Shown: piece after piece, positions 6,868 to 7,038 of the stretch
Position numbering within the stretch: the first letter of the stretch is position 1
Layout: every line of letters starts with the position of its first letter
Source: Bacteroidota bacterium
GTDB lineage: Bacteria; Bacteroidota; Bacteroidia; Bacteroidales; Paludibacteraceae
NCBI GenBank assembly: GCA_022709605.1
Contig: JAKLIM010000194.1
Span: 1 to 7,038 of the forward strand
Length of the DNA stretch: 7,038 bases
Reading direction: 5' to 3'
Program-made: the position numbers and the translations under genes
Notes under the pieces: model-generated
The model's database searches: none
Seen by the model: the letters and a program-made list of their open reading frames with translations, nothing else
What the model was told of the DNA's origin: nothing

Positions 6868-6935
6868 GTTCCGTGTTTCGTGTTTCGTGTTAAAACACGA
6901 AACACGGAACACGAAACGCGAAACACGAAACATGA
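6868..6935. repeat. Inverted array of 7-bp units between gyrB and the LOG-family gene
   Basis: The left arm has about three units of cgtgttt (6872-6891). After the 2-bp spacer aa there are six units of its complement type: aacacga, aacacgg, aacacga, aacgcga, aacacga and aacatga (6894-6935). The outer fold, 6868-6891 against 6894-6917, pairs 24 positions with one mismatch and one G-U. Because the units are repetitive, the left arm can pair in several registers. There is no T-tract after the right arm, so a classical terminator is unlikely. The last unit contains the ATG of the next gene. Confidence 0.93.
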
Positions 6936-7038
6936 ACATAGCCGTATATTGCTCATCGAGTAACCACATTGCTGAAATTTACAAACAAGCTGCTTATCAA
7001 CTTGGTGAGTGGATTGCTGAAAGTGGAAATGTGTTGGT
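6932..7038 (+). CDS. LOG family (TIGR00730-type) Rossmann-fold protein, N-terminal fragment
   Basis: The frame from ATG at 6932 stays open to the window end and encodes 35 complete residues. They read MNIAVYCSSS at the start, followed by a helix with YKQAAYQLGEWIAESG and then the strand NVLV. This is the usual N-terminus of LOG-family proteins: a first strand ending in a C-(G/S)-S-S turn, then the Y-x-x-A-x-x-LG helix before the GG-containing nucleotide loop, which lies beyond the window. Characterised members are cytokinin riboside 5'-monophosphate phosphoribohydrolases, and many bacterial ones were misnamed lysine decarboxylases. The catalytic PGGxGTxxE motif is not in view, so activity cannot be judged. 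The start codon is set by the family's conserved N-terminus. It lies 75 bp after gyrB on the same strand, so read-through is possible. Confidence 0.87.
   Translation, partial: MNIAVYCSSSNHIAEIYKQAAYQLGEWIAESGNVL

Overview
This is an AT-rich chromosomal segment of a member of the Bacteroidota. The evidence is as follows. No start codon has a Shine-Dalgarno sequence in front of it, only A-rich leaders. Two promoter matches have the TTTG / TAnnTTTG form typical of this phylum. The short-insert GyrB and the signal-peptide and lipoprotein style also fit. A Bacteroidales or Marinilabiliales-like lineage is my guess, but the sequence alone does not settle the order.

Layout. Positions 1-144 hold two identical 72-bp tandem copies of a non-coding, hairpin-forming repeat, followed by a degenerate remnant. 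Next come two plus-strand genes for envelope proteins: a 370-residue secreted protein (204-1316) and a 221-residue lipoprotein (1452-2117). They share a spaced set of motifs and look like paralogues. A 357-bp convergent gap with a strong bidirectional terminator separates them from a minus-strand CvpA-family membrane protein (2475-2987). A divergent AT-rich region leads to a 463-residue secreted protein (3236-4627) with a calcium-loop-like motif, an aromatic-rich middle and a very long Asn/Arg/Ser-rich tail containing in-frame repeats. A terminator and then a well-formed Bacteroidota promoter precede gyrB (4898-6856), the DNA gyrase B subunit. After gyrB there is a heptamer-based inverted repeat. 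Its last unit contains the start codon of a LOG-family (TIGR00730-type) gene that runs off the window end (6932-7038).

How the genes relate. Only the first two genes look like a functional pair, with the same strand, related sequence and no terminator between them. CvpA, the low-complexity secreted protein and gyrB appear to be separate transcription units. The LOG-family gene may be read through from gyrB. There is no CRISPR array, tRNA, rRNA, transposase, phage gene or recognisable defence system. Most of the window is ordinary housekeeping and envelope DNA. The parts most worth a second look are the two intergenic repeat families, the paralogous envelope pair and the architecture of the 463-residue protein.
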